A DNA stretch of 38,907 nucleotides from CAZZCN01 sp964652975 (GCA_964652975.1 CAZZCN010000020.1:1-38907), one strand, 5' to 3'; shown: positions 1 through 9,291, counted from the first letter of the stretch. Translations and numbers: made by a program. Notes: generated from the sequence alone by a model not told the origin.

Positions 1-402
1 AGCTTCACAGGCAGGCGCTGCTTTGGCTATATCACAGGCCCGGATGGTGTACTTGTTATAAAGGAAGAGGAAGGTCGGGTGGTAGAGATGATTTTCGAGT
101 TGTATCTTTCCGGAAAGAGTCTTCGTGCTATTTCAGGCGAGCTATGGCTGCGAGAGATTTCATCACCAAGGGGACATAGGAAGTGGGGCATCGAGACCAT
201 AAGTAAACTATTGTCCAACGAAAAGTACATGGGGAATGTAATTTTGCAAAAGACGGTTGTCAAAGACTATCTCGTAGGGAAGCAGGTGAAAAACCAGGGG
301 CATGAGCAGATGTATCTGGTTTCAAATTGCCATGAGCCGATTATTACCCAGAAAATATTTGATCTCGTTCAGGAGGAGAAAGCGAAAAGGGGAAAGAAAT
401 AG
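1..402 (+). CDS. Serine recombinase, C-terminal part (partial)
   Basis: The reading frame is open from base 1, so the gene begins outside the window. The visible 133 residues match the 'recombinase' domain that follows the catalytic resolvase domain in large serine recombinases: a FGY turn near the start, then EGRVVEMIFELYLSGKSLRAI, a WGIETISKLLSNEKYMGNVI stretch and a NCHEPIITQKIFDLVQEE stretch. These enzymes cut and rejoin DNA at attachment sites of phages and integrative elements. The catalytic N-terminal domain is not visible. The stop at 400-402 falls where the family usually continues into a zinc-ribbon (CxxC) and coiled-coil region, so the gene may be truncated, although shorter relatives exist. 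An IS21-type element lies just downstream. Family assignment is confident; whether the gene is functional cannot be judged. Confidence 0.8.
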   Translation, partial: SFTGRRCFGYITGPDGVLVIKEEEGRVVEMIFELYLSGKSLRAISGELWLREISSPRGHRKWGIETISKLLSNEKYMGNVILQKTVVKDYLVGKQVKNQGHEQMYLVSNCHEPIITQKIFDLVQEEKAKRGKK

Positions 403-601
403 GATGTTAAGTGCGCCTGGATTTTATAAACTGGAGATAGTGTTTCCATTTAAATAAGCTTTCAACCATTTTTGTATCCTCCATGGAGCAATAATGGTAC
501 AATTATAACAGTCGTGGTGGCTGAGAGAAAGAGTAGAGATTTTTTGCAACTGAACCCGCGGCTGTATATAGATGTCATTATTGTATATTTCGCTACGAAA
601 A
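403..601. other. Non-coding gap between recombinase and IS
   Basis: About 200 bases lie between the recombinase stop and the left end of the insertion sequence. No ORF, RNA gene or convincing terminator was seen. A weak TTGTAT...TACAAT pair at 472-503 has a 20-base spacer and is not a convincing promoter. Confidence 0.5.
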
Positions 602-606
602 GACCA

Positions 607-671
607 CTTTACCGCTAAAATAAGGCCAGCTTAACGGTTAAACAAGGCCACTCTTACGCTCAAGTAAGCCA
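607..671 (+). repeat. Left-end triple repeat of the IS (transposase binding sites)
   Basis: Three tandem copies lie at 607-628, 629-650 and 651-671. Each has the form CTTACCG(C/G)T, then an A-rich stretch, then AAGGCCA; the third copy reads AAGCCA. The 22-base period is two helical turns, so a bound transposase would sit on one face of the DNA. The right end carries the matching set in inverse orientation. Seen directly; the binding role is taken from the IS21 family. Confidence 0.8.
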
Positions 672-711
672 GAGTCGCCTTTTTAAAATAATTTCTTCTA
701 TAATGAAAATG

Positions 712-725
712 CACACGTACGTGTG
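712..725. promoter_or_regulatory. 14-bp palindrome between -10 box and istA start
   Basis: CACACGTACGTGTG is a perfect palindrome between a TATAAT box (699-704) and the istA ribosome binding site (AGGAGG near 736). Its position fits an operator that limits transposase expression. No good -35 box was found. The operator role is inferred. Confidence 0.35.
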
Positions 726-750
726 ACATTATTATAGGAGGTCGATAATT

Positions 751-2295
751 ATGGTAAATTATCGAGAAATTCTGAGGCTAGCGAGCCTCAAGTACAGCCA
801 TCGACAAATCTCTGCAAGCATTTTTTGTTCCAGAGACACTGTCAGCACGGTCTGCAAATTAGCAGAGCAGTACCATCTTGAATGGCCCATGCCGGATGAA
901 TTCACCAATCAGGCTATTCAAGACCTTTTCTATCCTGAGAGAAAGGAGCGAAATCATCGAATTCCCGATTATGAATACATGCACAAGGAACTTGCAAGAT
1001 CAGGTGTCACGCTGACATTGTTATGGGCGGAATACACCGCACTCTGTCATTCAGAAAAGAGTGTTCCCTACCAGATGACCCAGTTTTGTGAAAACTACCG
1101 TTCTTGGGCCAGGTTGACCAAGGCAACCATGCGCATAAGCAGGAAACCAGGTGATCTGATGGAAGTCGATTGGGCGGGAACAACATTAACTGTTTATGAC
1201 AGCGTTACCGGTGAATCTTTCGATGCATATCTATTTGTAGCAGTTCTTCCTTGTAGCTGTTACGCATATGTGGAAGCTTTCATGGATCGCGGAACTGAAA
1301 ACTGGATCAAGGCGCATATTCATGCTTACCAATATTTCGGTGGTGTGACACGTATTTTGGTGCCGGACAATCTAAAGACCGGTGTTATTAAAAACACGAT
1401 GAACGAACTGCAACTTAATCGAAGCTATCAGGAAATGGCTGAGCATTACGATACGGCAATTATCCCGGCGAGGGTCGAATCCCCATGTGACAAGCCAAAT
1501 GCTGAAGGCACGGTCAAACAGACATCCACATGGATTATTGCAGCTTTGCGCAATGAAAAGCACTTCAGTATTCACGAACTGAACGGTTCAATCTCTGAAA
1601 AGCTGGAAACATTAAACACAAAGCCCTTTCAAAAAAGGGAAGGAAGCAGGCTTTTAGCTTTTCAGAATGAAGAAAAAGCCTTCATGAAACCGCTGCCTGC
1701 TTCCGTATATGAACTGGCTATCTGGTCAATCGCCACAATTCATAATGATTATCTCATATCTGATGGGAAAAACAAGTATTCGGTTCCATTCGATCTTATT
1801 GGTCAGGAAGTAGCCATCCGTCTTACTTCTAATGCAGTTGAGGCTTTCTTCCAAGGGTCTAGAGTGTCTTCACATCCAAGAGCGGCAAATAGACAACGAG
1901 ATCCTATTATAAACCCTGAACATATGCCGAATAGCCACAAAAAATATCTTTCGTACAACAAGGATGCATTTATTGAATGGGCATCTTCTGTAGGTGTAAA
2001 TACTGTCGCTGTGGTCAAAGTATTCCTTGAAAGTGTCAAGGTACCGGAGCAAGGATACAAATCCTGTGCAAGTCTCTCAAACATGGCAGACAAATATTCC
2101 TTCCAACGTCTAGATGACGCCTGTGCCAGAGCACTTTCCTACACAGCAGCACCAAACATCAAGACCATCAGAACAATTCTGCAGACTGGTCAGGATAAGG
2201 TGAAAAAGGAAACAACGTCCGACCCGTCTGCCGGAAGCAACTATGCATTCACCCGTGGTGCGAACTACTTCAAAGGAGGTACTCATAATGATTAA
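751..2295 (+). CDS. istA: IS21-family transposase IstA
   Basis: This 514-residue transposase is of normal length for IstA. The N-terminus has a helix-turn-helix (residues about 10-40, LASLKYSHRQIS...RDTVSTVCKLA). The DDE catalytic core follows: D140 in MEVDWAG, D206 in VPDNLKTG and E252 in KPNAEGTVK. The C-terminal part has the usual IstA beta-rich region (YSVPFDLIGQEVAIRL). It catalyses strand transfer of the element, assisted by IstB. The ATG follows a good AGGAGG site about 10 bases upstream. The stop overlaps the istB start by eight bases, which indicates translational coupling. No frameshift was seen, so the enzyme could be active. Confidence 0.95.
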   Translation: MVNYREILRLASLKYSHRQISASIFCSRDTVSTVCKLAEQYHLEWPMPDEFTNQAIQDLFYPERKERNHRIPDYEYMHKELARSGVTLTLLWAEYTALCHSEKSVPYQMTQFCENYRSWARLTKATMRISRKPGDLMEVDWAGTTLTVYDSVTGESFDAYLFVAVLPCSCYAYVEAFMDRGTENWIKAHIHAYQYFGGVTRILVPDNLKTGVIKNTMNELQLNRSYQEMAEHYDTAIIPARVESPCDKPNAEGTVKQTSTWIIAALRNEKHFSIHELNGSISEKLETLNTKPFQKREGSRLLAFQNEEKAFMKPLPASVYELAIWSIATIHNDYLISDGKNKYSVPFDLIGQEVAIRLTSNAVEAFFQGSRVSSHPRAANRQRDPIINPEHMPNSHKKYLSYNKDAFIEWASSVGVNTVAVVKVFLESVKVPEQGYKSCASLSNMADKYSFQRLDDACARALSYTAAPNIKTIRTILQTGQDKVKKETTSDPSAGSNYAFTRGANYFKGGTHND

Positions 2296-3073
2296 TCAGT
2301 CAACCGTTGAAGCATTGCACGGCATGAGATTGAGCTCAATGGCTCAAGCTTTCGAAGACCAGTTGAATGATTCTGCTACCTACGGCAATCTCTCTTTTGA
2401 AGAAAGATTTGCTTTTATGGTAGATGCCGAGTGGGCGAAACGTCAAACCAACAAGCTGAATCGCGCTATACAATCAGCGCATTTCTCAAACCCAGAGGCA
2501 TGCATCGAAATGATCGAATATCATTCGGACCGAAAACTTGACAAAGCACAAATATTACGACTGGCCACCTGTAAGTATATAGATGAAGGTCATCACATCA
2601 TACTCGAAGGTGCATCTGGCAATGGGAAGACCTGGGTTTCAAATGCATTAGGGAATGCAGCATGCCGCAAGTTTAAGACGGTCCGTTATGTACGAATGCC
2701 CGAACTGTTGGATGAATTGACTGTATCTAAAGGTACCGGCACATTCAAAAAAGTTATAAGATCCTACCAGAAAGTTGATCTTTTACTTATGGATGAATGG
2801 TTAATACGATGCCTTACACCCACGGAAGCATACGACTTGCTGGAAATCATTGAAGCTAAAACCCATCACGGTTCGATCATCTTTTGTACTCAGTATGGCG
2901 TTAAGGGTTGGTGTGAAAGGATTAGTCCATCCCATGAAGGACCTGTATCCGAAGCTATCGTAGACAGGATCATCCATAATGCTTATGAAATCATCATTGA
3001 CGGTAAAATATCCATGCGTGAACGACATAGCTTAATTGTCGGGAATAGGAAAGAGGGTGCTTTCGATGAATGA
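2288..3073 (+). CDS. istB: IS21-family helper ATPase IstB
   Basis: This 261-residue AAA+ ATPase resembles DnaC and assembles on target DNA to recruit IstA. Walker A is GASGNGKT at residues 108-115, and Walker B is LLLMDE at about 165-170. The ATG at 2288 is chosen over a longer upstream frame because AAAGGAGGT at 2273-2281 precedes it and the protein then begins MINQSTVEALHGMRLSSMA, the typical IstB start. It overlaps istA by eight bases and the next ORF by eight bases, so the three genes form one coupled transcript. Confidence 0.95.
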   Translation: MINQSTVEALHGMRLSSMAQAFEDQLNDSATYGNLSFEERFAFMVDAEWAKRQTNKLNRAIQSAHFSNPEACIEMIEYHSDRKLDKAQILRLATCKYIDEGHHIILEGASGNGKTWVSNALGNAACRKFKTVRYVRMPELLDELTVSKGTGTFKKVIRSYQKVDLLLMDEWLIRCLTPTEAYDLLEIIEAKTHHGSIIFCTQYGVKGWCERISPSHEGPVSEAIVDRIIHNAYEIIIDGKISMRERHSLIVGNRKEGAFDE

Positions 3074-3338
3074 TAATCCGCTTGATGAGTGTGAGCAGAT
3101 GGAATGCCGGTATCTCCAACTGATTGACTATCTTGTTAATGATATTAAAGAGCTGGAGTGCGAAGTGATTCGACTGCGTCATGAATTGAGCAAGCGGCTT
3201 CCGGATCATGAAGGATTGATGCTAAGGACTGAGATTTATTCAAATCTTGCCGGTCGTTATGATTGGCATGAGTCTTATCAAAAATATATGGTAATTTATA
3301 ACAGTGGTACGGATCCTTTAGAAAATAACATCGAATAA
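3066..3338 (+). CDS. Small third ORF of the IS21 element
   Basis: A 90-residue charged protein starts at the ATG at 3066, which overlaps the istB stop by eight bases. The centre (LIDYLVNDIKELECEVIRLRHELSK) looks like an amphipathic helix or short coiled coil. No catalytic motif was recognised. Its position inside the IS ends and its coupling to istB suggest an accessory protein of the element. Small ORFs downstream of istB occur in some clostridial IS21 elements, but I know of no assigned function. Confidence 0.6.
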   Translation: MNDNPLDECEQMECRYLQLIDYLVNDIKELECEVIRLRHELSKRLPDHEGLMLRTEIYSNLAGRYDWHESYQKYMVIYNSGTDPLENNIE

Positions 3339-3353
3339 TCAAAAATCAGCAGG

Positions 3354-3418
3354 TGGCCTTCACGTCCGCAAGGATGGTCTTATTCGGACGTGAGGGTGGC
3401 CTTATTTCACCGGTAAGG
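3354..3418 (-). repeat. Right-end triple repeat of the IS
   Basis: Three tandem copies at 3354-3374, 3375-3396 and 3397-3418 match the left-end repeats when read on the minus strand. The outer copy (CCTTACCGGTGAAATAAGGC) is closest to the left outer copy. CGTCCG at 3363 and CGGACG at 3385 can also pair into a hairpin across the inner and middle copies. Confidence 0.8.
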
Positions 3419-3460
3419 TGGCAGTTTGTAAACGGAATATACATTATGCAATAAAAAGCG

Positions 3461-3466
3461 TATAAT
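3461..3466 (+). promoter_or_regulatory. Possible -10 box upstream of cheBR
   Basis: TATAAT lies about 40 bases before the start of the CheB-CheR fusion and 38 bases outside the IS right end. No matching -35 hexamer sits at 16-18 bases, so this is only a weak promoter call. Confidence 0.3.
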
Positions 3467-3503
3467 ATATAAAAAGGTAGGAAATCCTTAATGGGAGGGA
3501 CTC

Positions 3504-6500
3504 ATGACGACCACAAAAGCAGATAAAACAAATGCATCCGTAAAAAAGAGCAACACAAATAAAACAAAGGCCGAACCTAATGTTATAATTGATATCCAAA
3601 ACCCGAAAAATGAACAGGAGCAGCAGAAAACATTTCCTGTGGTAGGGATTGGCGCTTCTGCAGGAGGCTTGGCCGCCTTTGAAGCATTCTTCGCTGGTAT
3701 GCCCGCAGATAAAGACCCTGACATGGCTTTTGTTTTAGTGCAACATCTTGCACCGGATCACAAGAGCATTCTGACGGATATCATAAAACGTTATACGAGA
3801 ATGCAGGTATTTGAAGTAGAAGACGGAATGATTGTTAAACCAAATTGCGCCTACATCATCCCGCCGAATAGAGATATGGCATTTTTGAATGGTACGCTAC
3901 AGCTTTTCGAACTATCCTCCCCAAGAGGCCAAAATATGCCTATTGATTTTTTCTTTCGTTCGCTAGCAACGGATCAGCATGAACGGGCTATTTGCATCAT
4001 ACTTTCAGGCACCGGAAGCGATGGCACGTTAGGTCTTAGGGCAATCAAAGGAGAAGGGGGAATGGCTATTGCGCAGAGCCCAGAGACTACAGAATATGAT
4101 GGCATGCCGCTAAGTGCAATCGCAACCGGACTTGTGGATTATCAGATACCACCTATTGAGATGGCCAAACAGCTTATTGCTTACGTTTCGCATGCCCATG
4201 GCATTACTAGAAACTCAGATCTCCCACTTCAAGCAAAAGAAGACAATTCACTCAAAAAGGTATTTGTACTGCTACGCACTCAAACAGGCCACGATTTTTC
4301 GAAGTATAAGCCGAACACAATAAATAGGCGCATTGAAAGGCGGTTAGCGGTTCATCAGATTGAAACTATGGATGGCTATGTCAAATACTTGCAACAGACT
4401 CCAACGGAGGTTGAGGCACTTTTTCGAGATCTTTTAATTGGCGTTACGAATTTCTTTAGAGATAAGGACGCCTTTTTAAAATTAGAGGAAGAAATCATTC
4501 CCAAAATTTTTGAAGGCAAACCTGCAGGAGCAAATATCAGAGTCTGGTGCACCGGATGCTCAACGGGAGAGGAAGCTTACTCCATAGCCATCTTGCTTCA
4601 GGAAAAGATGGAGAAACTCAAAAAGAGCTATAACATACAGGTATTCGCGACGGACATTGATAGTGAAGCCATCTCATTTGCCAGAGCGGGTGTATATCCA
4701 AGCAGTATTTCAATAGATATTACGCCTGAAAGGCTTGCAAGGTTTTTTACAATGGAGCCAGGAGCCAGCGCTTATCGTATTAATAAGACGATAAGAGACA
4801 TGCTCATCTTCTCAGAGCAGAGCCTCATCAAAGATCCGCCTTTTTCCAAGCTAGACCTAATATCTTGCAGAAACCTTCTGATATATTTAAACTCTGAACT
4901 CCAAAAAAAGATTATTCCGTTATTTCACTATGCATTAAATCCCGGTGGCATGTTATTCTTAGGAAGCTCTGAAACAGTTGGAGAGTTTGATGCCTTGTTC
5001 ACCATTCTTGACCGTAAACTAAAAGTGTATAAGCGCAAAGAAGACTACTTTGGAATCCAGAAATCTTCGCTGAACCAAATACTGCCGCTCGAGATAGCGG
5101 TAGAAGGAGTTGCAAGGAGCGTGGGAACCAAGGCTACTAACCTGACAAAGCCACCGCTAAAAGAAATAACGGAGCAATCCATCCTAAAAGAAACCGCGAT
5201 AGCAGGGATCCTAATCAATGACATGGGGGATGTTTTATATCTCCATGGCAGGACGGGGATGTATTTGGAACCTAGCCAAGGAGAAGCCGGAGTAAACAAT
5301 ATTTTGAAGATGGCGAGAGAAGGATTGAAGCGAGATTTAACCATGGCCCTCCACAAACTTACATCTAAAAAAGAGACGGTTCGTATACTGGGGATCAATG
5401 TTAAAACAAACGGCCACTTCACTAAAGTCAATTTGACGATGAAGCAAGTTGCGACGGGTCGTGTTTCGTCAAAAGAAAAACCGTTGTACATCGTGCTGAT
5501 TGAAGAAGCGAAAGTGCAAGACACATCGATTGAATTACAAACCCCAAAAGATGAATCACAAATTGATATGAATGCCCGTCTTGAGGAGCTAAAAACAGAG
5601 CTTCGGATCAAAGAAGAGTACCTGCAAACTTCCAACGAAGAGCTTGAAACATCTAATGAAGAACTCAAATCCTCAAATGAAGAGATGCAGTCTGTCAATG
5701 AGGAACTGCAGTCTACAAATGAGGAGCTTGAAACATCCAAAGAAGAACTTCAATCCATCAATGAGGAGCTATCCACAGTCAATTCAGAGCTTCAAGTCAA
5801 GGTGCATGATTTATCACAAGTTAATAATGACATGAATAACCTGTTATCAGGAACCAATATTGCCACGATTTTCCTTGATTATCAGCAAAATATTTTACGG
5901 TTCACACCAACAGCCAATAAAATTATTAATCTTATCCCAGGTGATATAGGCCGCCCGGTCGCGCATATTGTTTCAAACCTAGTGGGATATAATCAGCTAA
6001 GCATTGATGTCAAAGCTGTATTAGACACACTGATACCTAAAGAGTCCCAAGTTCAGACAATCGAGGGCAAATGGTATAACATGATCATACAGCCATACCG
6101 CACGATTGAAAATGTTATTGAAGGCGCGGTTATTACCTTTGTAGATATTACTGAAGCTAAAATTGCTAAAGACTTGCTGACTATTTCAGAAATAAGCTAT
6201 CGAACCTTATTTGAAACAACGCAGGAAGGTATTCTTATTTTGGATGGGAACACCGGTAAAATTAAGAATGCGAACCCGTTTTTAATTAAGCTTTTGGGCT
6301 TCTCACAAAACGAGTTTTTAGAAAAAGAGATTTGGGATATTGGATTATTCAAAGATATAATAGCAAGTAAAGAGAACTTCTTAGAACTTCAAAAGAAGAA
6401 ATATATTCGTTATGAAAACTTGCCACTTGAAACAGCCGCAGGGAAAAAGATCGAGGTAGAGTTTATCAGTAATGCCTATGAAATAGGCCAGAATAAGGTC

Positions 6501-6563
6501 ATTCAGTGCAATATCAGGGTTGGATCCCATCAAAAGGAAGCATCTCTGGTTATAAAAAAATGA
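3504..6563 (+). CDS. CheB-CheR-PAS fusion sensory protein
   Basis: This 1,019-residue cytoplasmic protein has four parts. Residues 45-230 form a CheB methylesterase domain with the catalytic triad apparently intact: S52 in GIGASAGG, H81 in VQHLAP and D173 in GTGSDGTLG. Residues about 250-515 form a CheR methyltransferase domain with the SAM-binding motif WCTGCSTGEEAYS (348-360) and RNLLIYL. Residues about 690-780 form a long coiled coil of repeated (S/T)NEEL units. Two PAS domains occupy about 785-1010. There is no receiver domain on CheB and no histidine kinase at the C-terminus, unlike many hybrids of this class. Such proteins are thought to modify chemoreceptor glutamates or act in PAS-driven signalling. 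The start follows GGGAGG. The next gene begins 38 bases downstream, so the two are probably co-transcribed. Confidence 0.9.
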   Translation: MTTTKADKTNASVKKSNTNKTKAEPNVIIDIQNPKNEQEQQKTFPVVGIGASAGGLAAFEAFFAGMPADKDPDMAFVLVQHLAPDHKSILTDIIKRYTRMQVFEVEDGMIVKPNCAYIIPPNRDMAFLNGTLQLFELSSPRGQNMPIDFFFRSLATDQHERAICIILSGTGSDGTLGLRAIKGEGGMAIAQSPETTEYDGMPLSAIATGLVDYQIPPIEMAKQLIAYVSHAHGITRNSDLPLQAKEDNSLKKVFVLLRTQTGHDFSKYKPNTINRRIERRLAVHQIETMDGYVKYLQQTPTEVEALFRDLLIGVTNFFRDKDAFLKLEEEIIPKIFEGKPAGANIRVWCTGCSTGEEAYSIAILLQEKMEKLKKSYNIQVFATDIDSEAISFARAGVYPSSISIDITPERLARFFTMEPGASAYRINKTIRDMLIFSEQSLIKDPPFSKLDLISCRNLLIYLNSELQKKIIPLFHYALNPGGMLFLGSSETVGEFDALFTILDRKLKVYKRKEDYFGIQKSSLNQILPLEIAVEGVARSVGTKATNLTKPPLKEITEQSILKETAIAGILINDMGDVLYLHGRTGMYLEPSQGEAGVNNILKMAREGLKRDLTMALHKLTSKKETVRILGINVKTNGHFTKVNLTMKQVATGRVSSKEKPLYIVLIEEAKVQDTSIELQTPKDESQIDMNARLEELKTELRIKEEYLQTSNEELETSNEELKSSNEEMQSVNEELQSTNEELETSKEELQSINEELSTVNSELQVKVHDLSQVNNDMNNLLSGTNIATIFLDYQQNILRFTPTANKIINLIPGDIGRPVAHIVSNLVGYNQLSIDVKAVLDTLIPKESQVQTIEGKWYNMIIQPYRTIENVIEGAVITFVDITEAKIAKDLLTISEISYRTLFETTQEGILILDGNTGKIKNANPFLIKLLGFSQNEFLEKEIWDIGLFKDIIASKENFLELQKKKYIRYENLPLETAAGKKIEVEFISNAYEIGQNKVIQCNIRVGSHQKEASLVIKK

Positions 6564-6601
6564 AATGTTGAGCACTAAAAACTGAACCAAAGAGGTGTAC
6601 C

Positions 6602-8950
6602 ATGAACAATATCGATCTGCGTTCAATTGCTGAAAGCCGGCTAATAAGTGAAAAAGCCTTGAACAACGAAAAACTTGAAAAGCTCTCGGTTGATGAAATT
6701 AGTTTGGTAGTGCACGATTTACAAGTGCACCAAATTGAGCTTGAAATGCAAAATGAGGAGCTACTAAAAACTCAGGCCGAGTTAGATGAAACCAAGGCGC
6801 GCTATTTTGATCTTTATGATTTGGCGCCGGAAGGTTACCTTGTAGTCTCTGAGGAAGGGCTTATTTTAGAATCAAACTTGACTGCAGCGGCACTGTTTGG
6901 AGTACCGAGGGCTAAAATGAACAAACAGAGATTGTCTCAATATATTCATAAAGAGGATCAAGCCCAGTATTATAGACATAGAAAAGAACTTTTTAGATCT
7001 TTAACACCGCAAGAATGTGAACTTCGTATGATCAGAGATGACGGCACTATTTTTTGGGCACATATGAAAGCAACCGTTATTATGACAGAAGGTGTGGCAA
7101 CCTGCAGATTAATTGTCAGTGATATTTCAGAGCGCATGCAGACTGAACTACAACTTAAGCTTAGGACTTTTGATTTATTGGAGTCACAGCGAATTGCCCA
7201 TTTGGGAACCTGGAAGTTGAAGCTGTCCACGAATCAGGTTGTGTGGTCGGAGGAATTATATAAAATGTATGGATTTGATCCTACAATTCCACCACCGCCT
7301 TATACAGAACACATGAAGCTATTCACACCAGAGAGTTGGGACAAATTATCCACTTCTCTTGAGAACACAAGAACAACAGGAACCCCTTATGAGTTGGAGT
7401 TAGAAACAAAAAGGTCTGATGGAACCAATGGATGGATGTGGGCACGGGGCGAGGCTGAAACAGATGCATATGGCAATATCGTTTCGCTCTGGGGGGCAGC
7501 TCAGGAAATAACAGAGAGAAAAGAAATCGAGTTAGCGTTAATTAAAAGCGAAGAAAAGTATAAATCTTTGGTTATGTCCATGGACCAGGGCCTGGCTCTT
7601 CATGAAATAATCCTTGATGCTAACGGAACGCCTGTGGATTATATTTTTCTAGACATTAATGACAGTTATACAAGACTGCTTGGAGTCACCCGTGACATGT
7701 GCATTGGGAAGCGTATTAAAGAAGTAATGCCACAAGTGGAGCAGTACTGGATAGATATATTCGGGAAGGTTGCACTGACTGGAGAACCAAGCTATTATGA
7801 AAATCTTTTAGCAACAACTGGAAGGTATTATTCAACATACGCCTACTCACCAAAGAAAAATCAATTTGCAGTTCTTGTAACTGACATTGATGATAGGGTA
7901 AGAAGAGAAGAAGAGATTGAATACTTGAGTTACCATGACCAGCTTACAGGATTATGTAATCGCAGGTTTTACGAAGAAGAGCTAAAAAGGCTTGATACAG
8001 AAAGAAATTTGCCCTTAACAATCGCAATGGGTGATATAAACGGGCTAAAATTGATAAACGACTCCTTTGGGCATCAGGTAGGAGACGAACAGCTAAAAAA
8101 AGTTGCAGAAGTTTTGAAAGGGTGTTGCAGAGCAGATGATATCATCGCCCGAATTGGTGGCGATGAATTTGTCATCATACTGCCCAAGACAGATACACCG
8201 GAAGCCGAAAAATTGATTGTGCGCATTAATAACTTTACTTCAAAAAATAAAGTGGAGAACCTTGATATTTCAATTTCATTTGGTTATGAAACGAAGACAA
8301 AGAAGGCACAAAAGATAGAAGACGTTTTCAAAGGCGCAGAGGACCATATGTATAGGCACAAGCTTTATGAAAGTGCCAGCATTAAAAATAAAATGATCGA
8401 AATTATTATGAATACGCTTTTTGAGAAGAATCCACGAGAGATGCTGCATTCAAAACGGGTTAGTGAAATCTGCGAATTTATTGCAAAATGCTTAAATTTT
8501 GGCAACGATGATATTCTTGAAACTAAACTGGCTGGATTAATGCATGACATCGGGAAAATAGGAATAGAAGAAAAAGTTTTAAGCAGCACGGGTAAACTAA
8601 ATGAAGAAGAATGGAAAGAAATTAAGAGGCATTCTGAAGTAGGATATCGTATATTAAGTTCCAGCAACGAATTTTCCGAAATAGCCGATCATGTGCTCGC
8701 GCATCATGAAAGATGGGACGGCGCGGGCTATCCCAAAAGGCTCAAAGGAGAAGAAATCTCTATTCAGGCAAGGATTATAGCAATTGCTGACTCTTTTGAT
8801 GCTATGATTGGCGAGCGGACCTATAAGCAGGCATTAAGTGTTGAGGAAGCACTAGAAGAAATAAGAAGATGCGCTGGTACTCAGTTTGATCCGGAAATTG
8901 CCAAGGTATTTGTAACGCAATATAAAGGTAGTGATGCAAATATTTCGTAA
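6602..8950 (+). CDS. PAS-GGDEF-HD-GYP cyclic-di-GMP enzyme
   Basis: This 782-residue protein has an N-terminal helical segment (LQVHQIELEMQNEELL), about three PAS domains (roughly residues 65-430), a GGDEF diguanylate cyclase domain and a C-terminal HD-GYP phosphodiesterase domain. The cyclase signature GGDEF is intact at residues 519-523. An RADD inhibitory site lies five residues upstream. In the HD-GYP domain the HD pair is at 648-649, followed by HHERWDGAGYP with GYP at 709-711, so both making and breaking of cyclic di-GMP look possible. No transmembrane segment is evident, so sensing is probably cytoplasmic through the PAS domains. It follows the CheB-CheR-PAS gene in the same direction and has its own ribosome binding site (AGAGGTG). 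I infer a joint signalling unit. Confidence 0.92.
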   Translation: MNNIDLRSIAESRLISEKALNNEKLEKLSVDEISLVVHDLQVHQIELEMQNEELLKTQAELDETKARYFDLYDLAPEGYLVVSEEGLILESNLTAAALFGVPRAKMNKQRLSQYIHKEDQAQYYRHRKELFRSLTPQECELRMIRDDGTIFWAHMKATVIMTEGVATCRLIVSDISERMQTELQLKLRTFDLLESQRIAHLGTWKLKLSTNQVVWSEELYKMYGFDPTIPPPPYTEHMKLFTPESWDKLSTSLENTRTTGTPYELELETKRSDGTNGWMWARGEAETDAYGNIVSLWGAAQEITERKEIELALIKSEEKYKSLVMSMDQGLALHEIILDANGTPVDYIFLDINDSYTRLLGVTRDMCIGKRIKEVMPQVEQYWIDIFGKVALTGEPSYYENLLATTGRYYSTYAYSPKKNQFAVLVTDIDDRVRREEEIEYLSYHDQLTGLCNRRFYEEELKRLDTERNLPLTIAMGDINGLKLINDSFGHQVGDEQLKKVAEVLKGCCRADDIIARIGGDEFVIILPKTDTPEAEKLIVRINNFTSKNKVENLDISISFGYETKTKKAQKIEDVFKGAEDHMYRHKLYESASIKNKMIEIIMNTLFEKNPREMLHSKRVSEICEFIAKCLNFGNDDILETKLAGLMHDIGKIGIEEKVLSSTGKLNEEEWKEIKRHSEVGYRILSSSNEFSEIADHVLAHHERWDGAGYPKRLKGEEISIQARIIAIADSFDAMIGERTYKQALSVEEALEEIRRCAGTQFDPEIAKVFVTQYKGSDANIS

Positions 8951-9078
8951 CCCGCCCACAAGCAACCCGCCGGGCATCGCCATTATGGTGATCTCATAGC
9001 AGATGGATTTCAAGAAAGAATAGCGCTATTTTGCAACAGAACTTTTAAATACTTAATTAGAAATTTTGGAGGTTTCTG

Positions 9079-9138
9079 ATGAGAGAACCAAAAAAAATAT
9101 TTTGGACTGCGTCGAAAAACGAGCACGGGGTATTGTAA
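9079..9138 (+). CDS. Possible 19-residue peptide ORF
   Basis: The ORF encodes MREPKKIFWTASKNEHGVL. TTTTGGAGG lies six bases upstream, a better ribosome binding site than chance usually gives. There is no recognised family, and it may be the start of a lost gene. Low confidence. Confidence 0.2.
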   Translation: MREPKKIFWTASKNEHGVL

Positions 9139-9291
9139 TTTCATATGCATAGAGCCAAGCCGATCGATCATCAGAATCAGCCGGCTTTACATTTCCAAGC
9201 TGTGTGCATCATCCCGCGAAATTCCCATACTATCCGCGTAATTCCGATTATCGCCGATTGTATTAAAAGGTGAGTGATTAGCCATGAAGAG

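Larger units (their letters stand above)
602..3423 (+). mobile_element. IS21-family insertion sequence, apparently complete
   Basis: The element carries istA, istB and a small third ORF between inversely oriented ends. The right end, read inward on the minus strand, begins TGCCACCTTACCGG. The left end begins GACCACTTTACCGC, and both continue into AAATAAGGCC. Each end has three tandem 21-22-bp repeats, the usual layout of IstA binding sites in IS21 elements. No target-site duplication is evident: the left flank ends ctacgaaaa and the right flank starts gtttgtaa, so the precise boundaries may be off by a few bases, or one end has diverged. GC content is visibly higher than in the carbohydrate genes on the right. 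Confidence 0.85.

Noticed and set aside
472..503. TTGTAT/TACAAT pair as a promoter
   Set aside because: The spacer is 20 bases and there is no gene directly downstream before the IS end.
5045..5740. 231-codon minus-strand frame opposite the CheB-CheR-PAS gene
   Set aside because: It is a Ser-rich shadow of the repeated (S/T)NEEL coiled coil on the plus strand.
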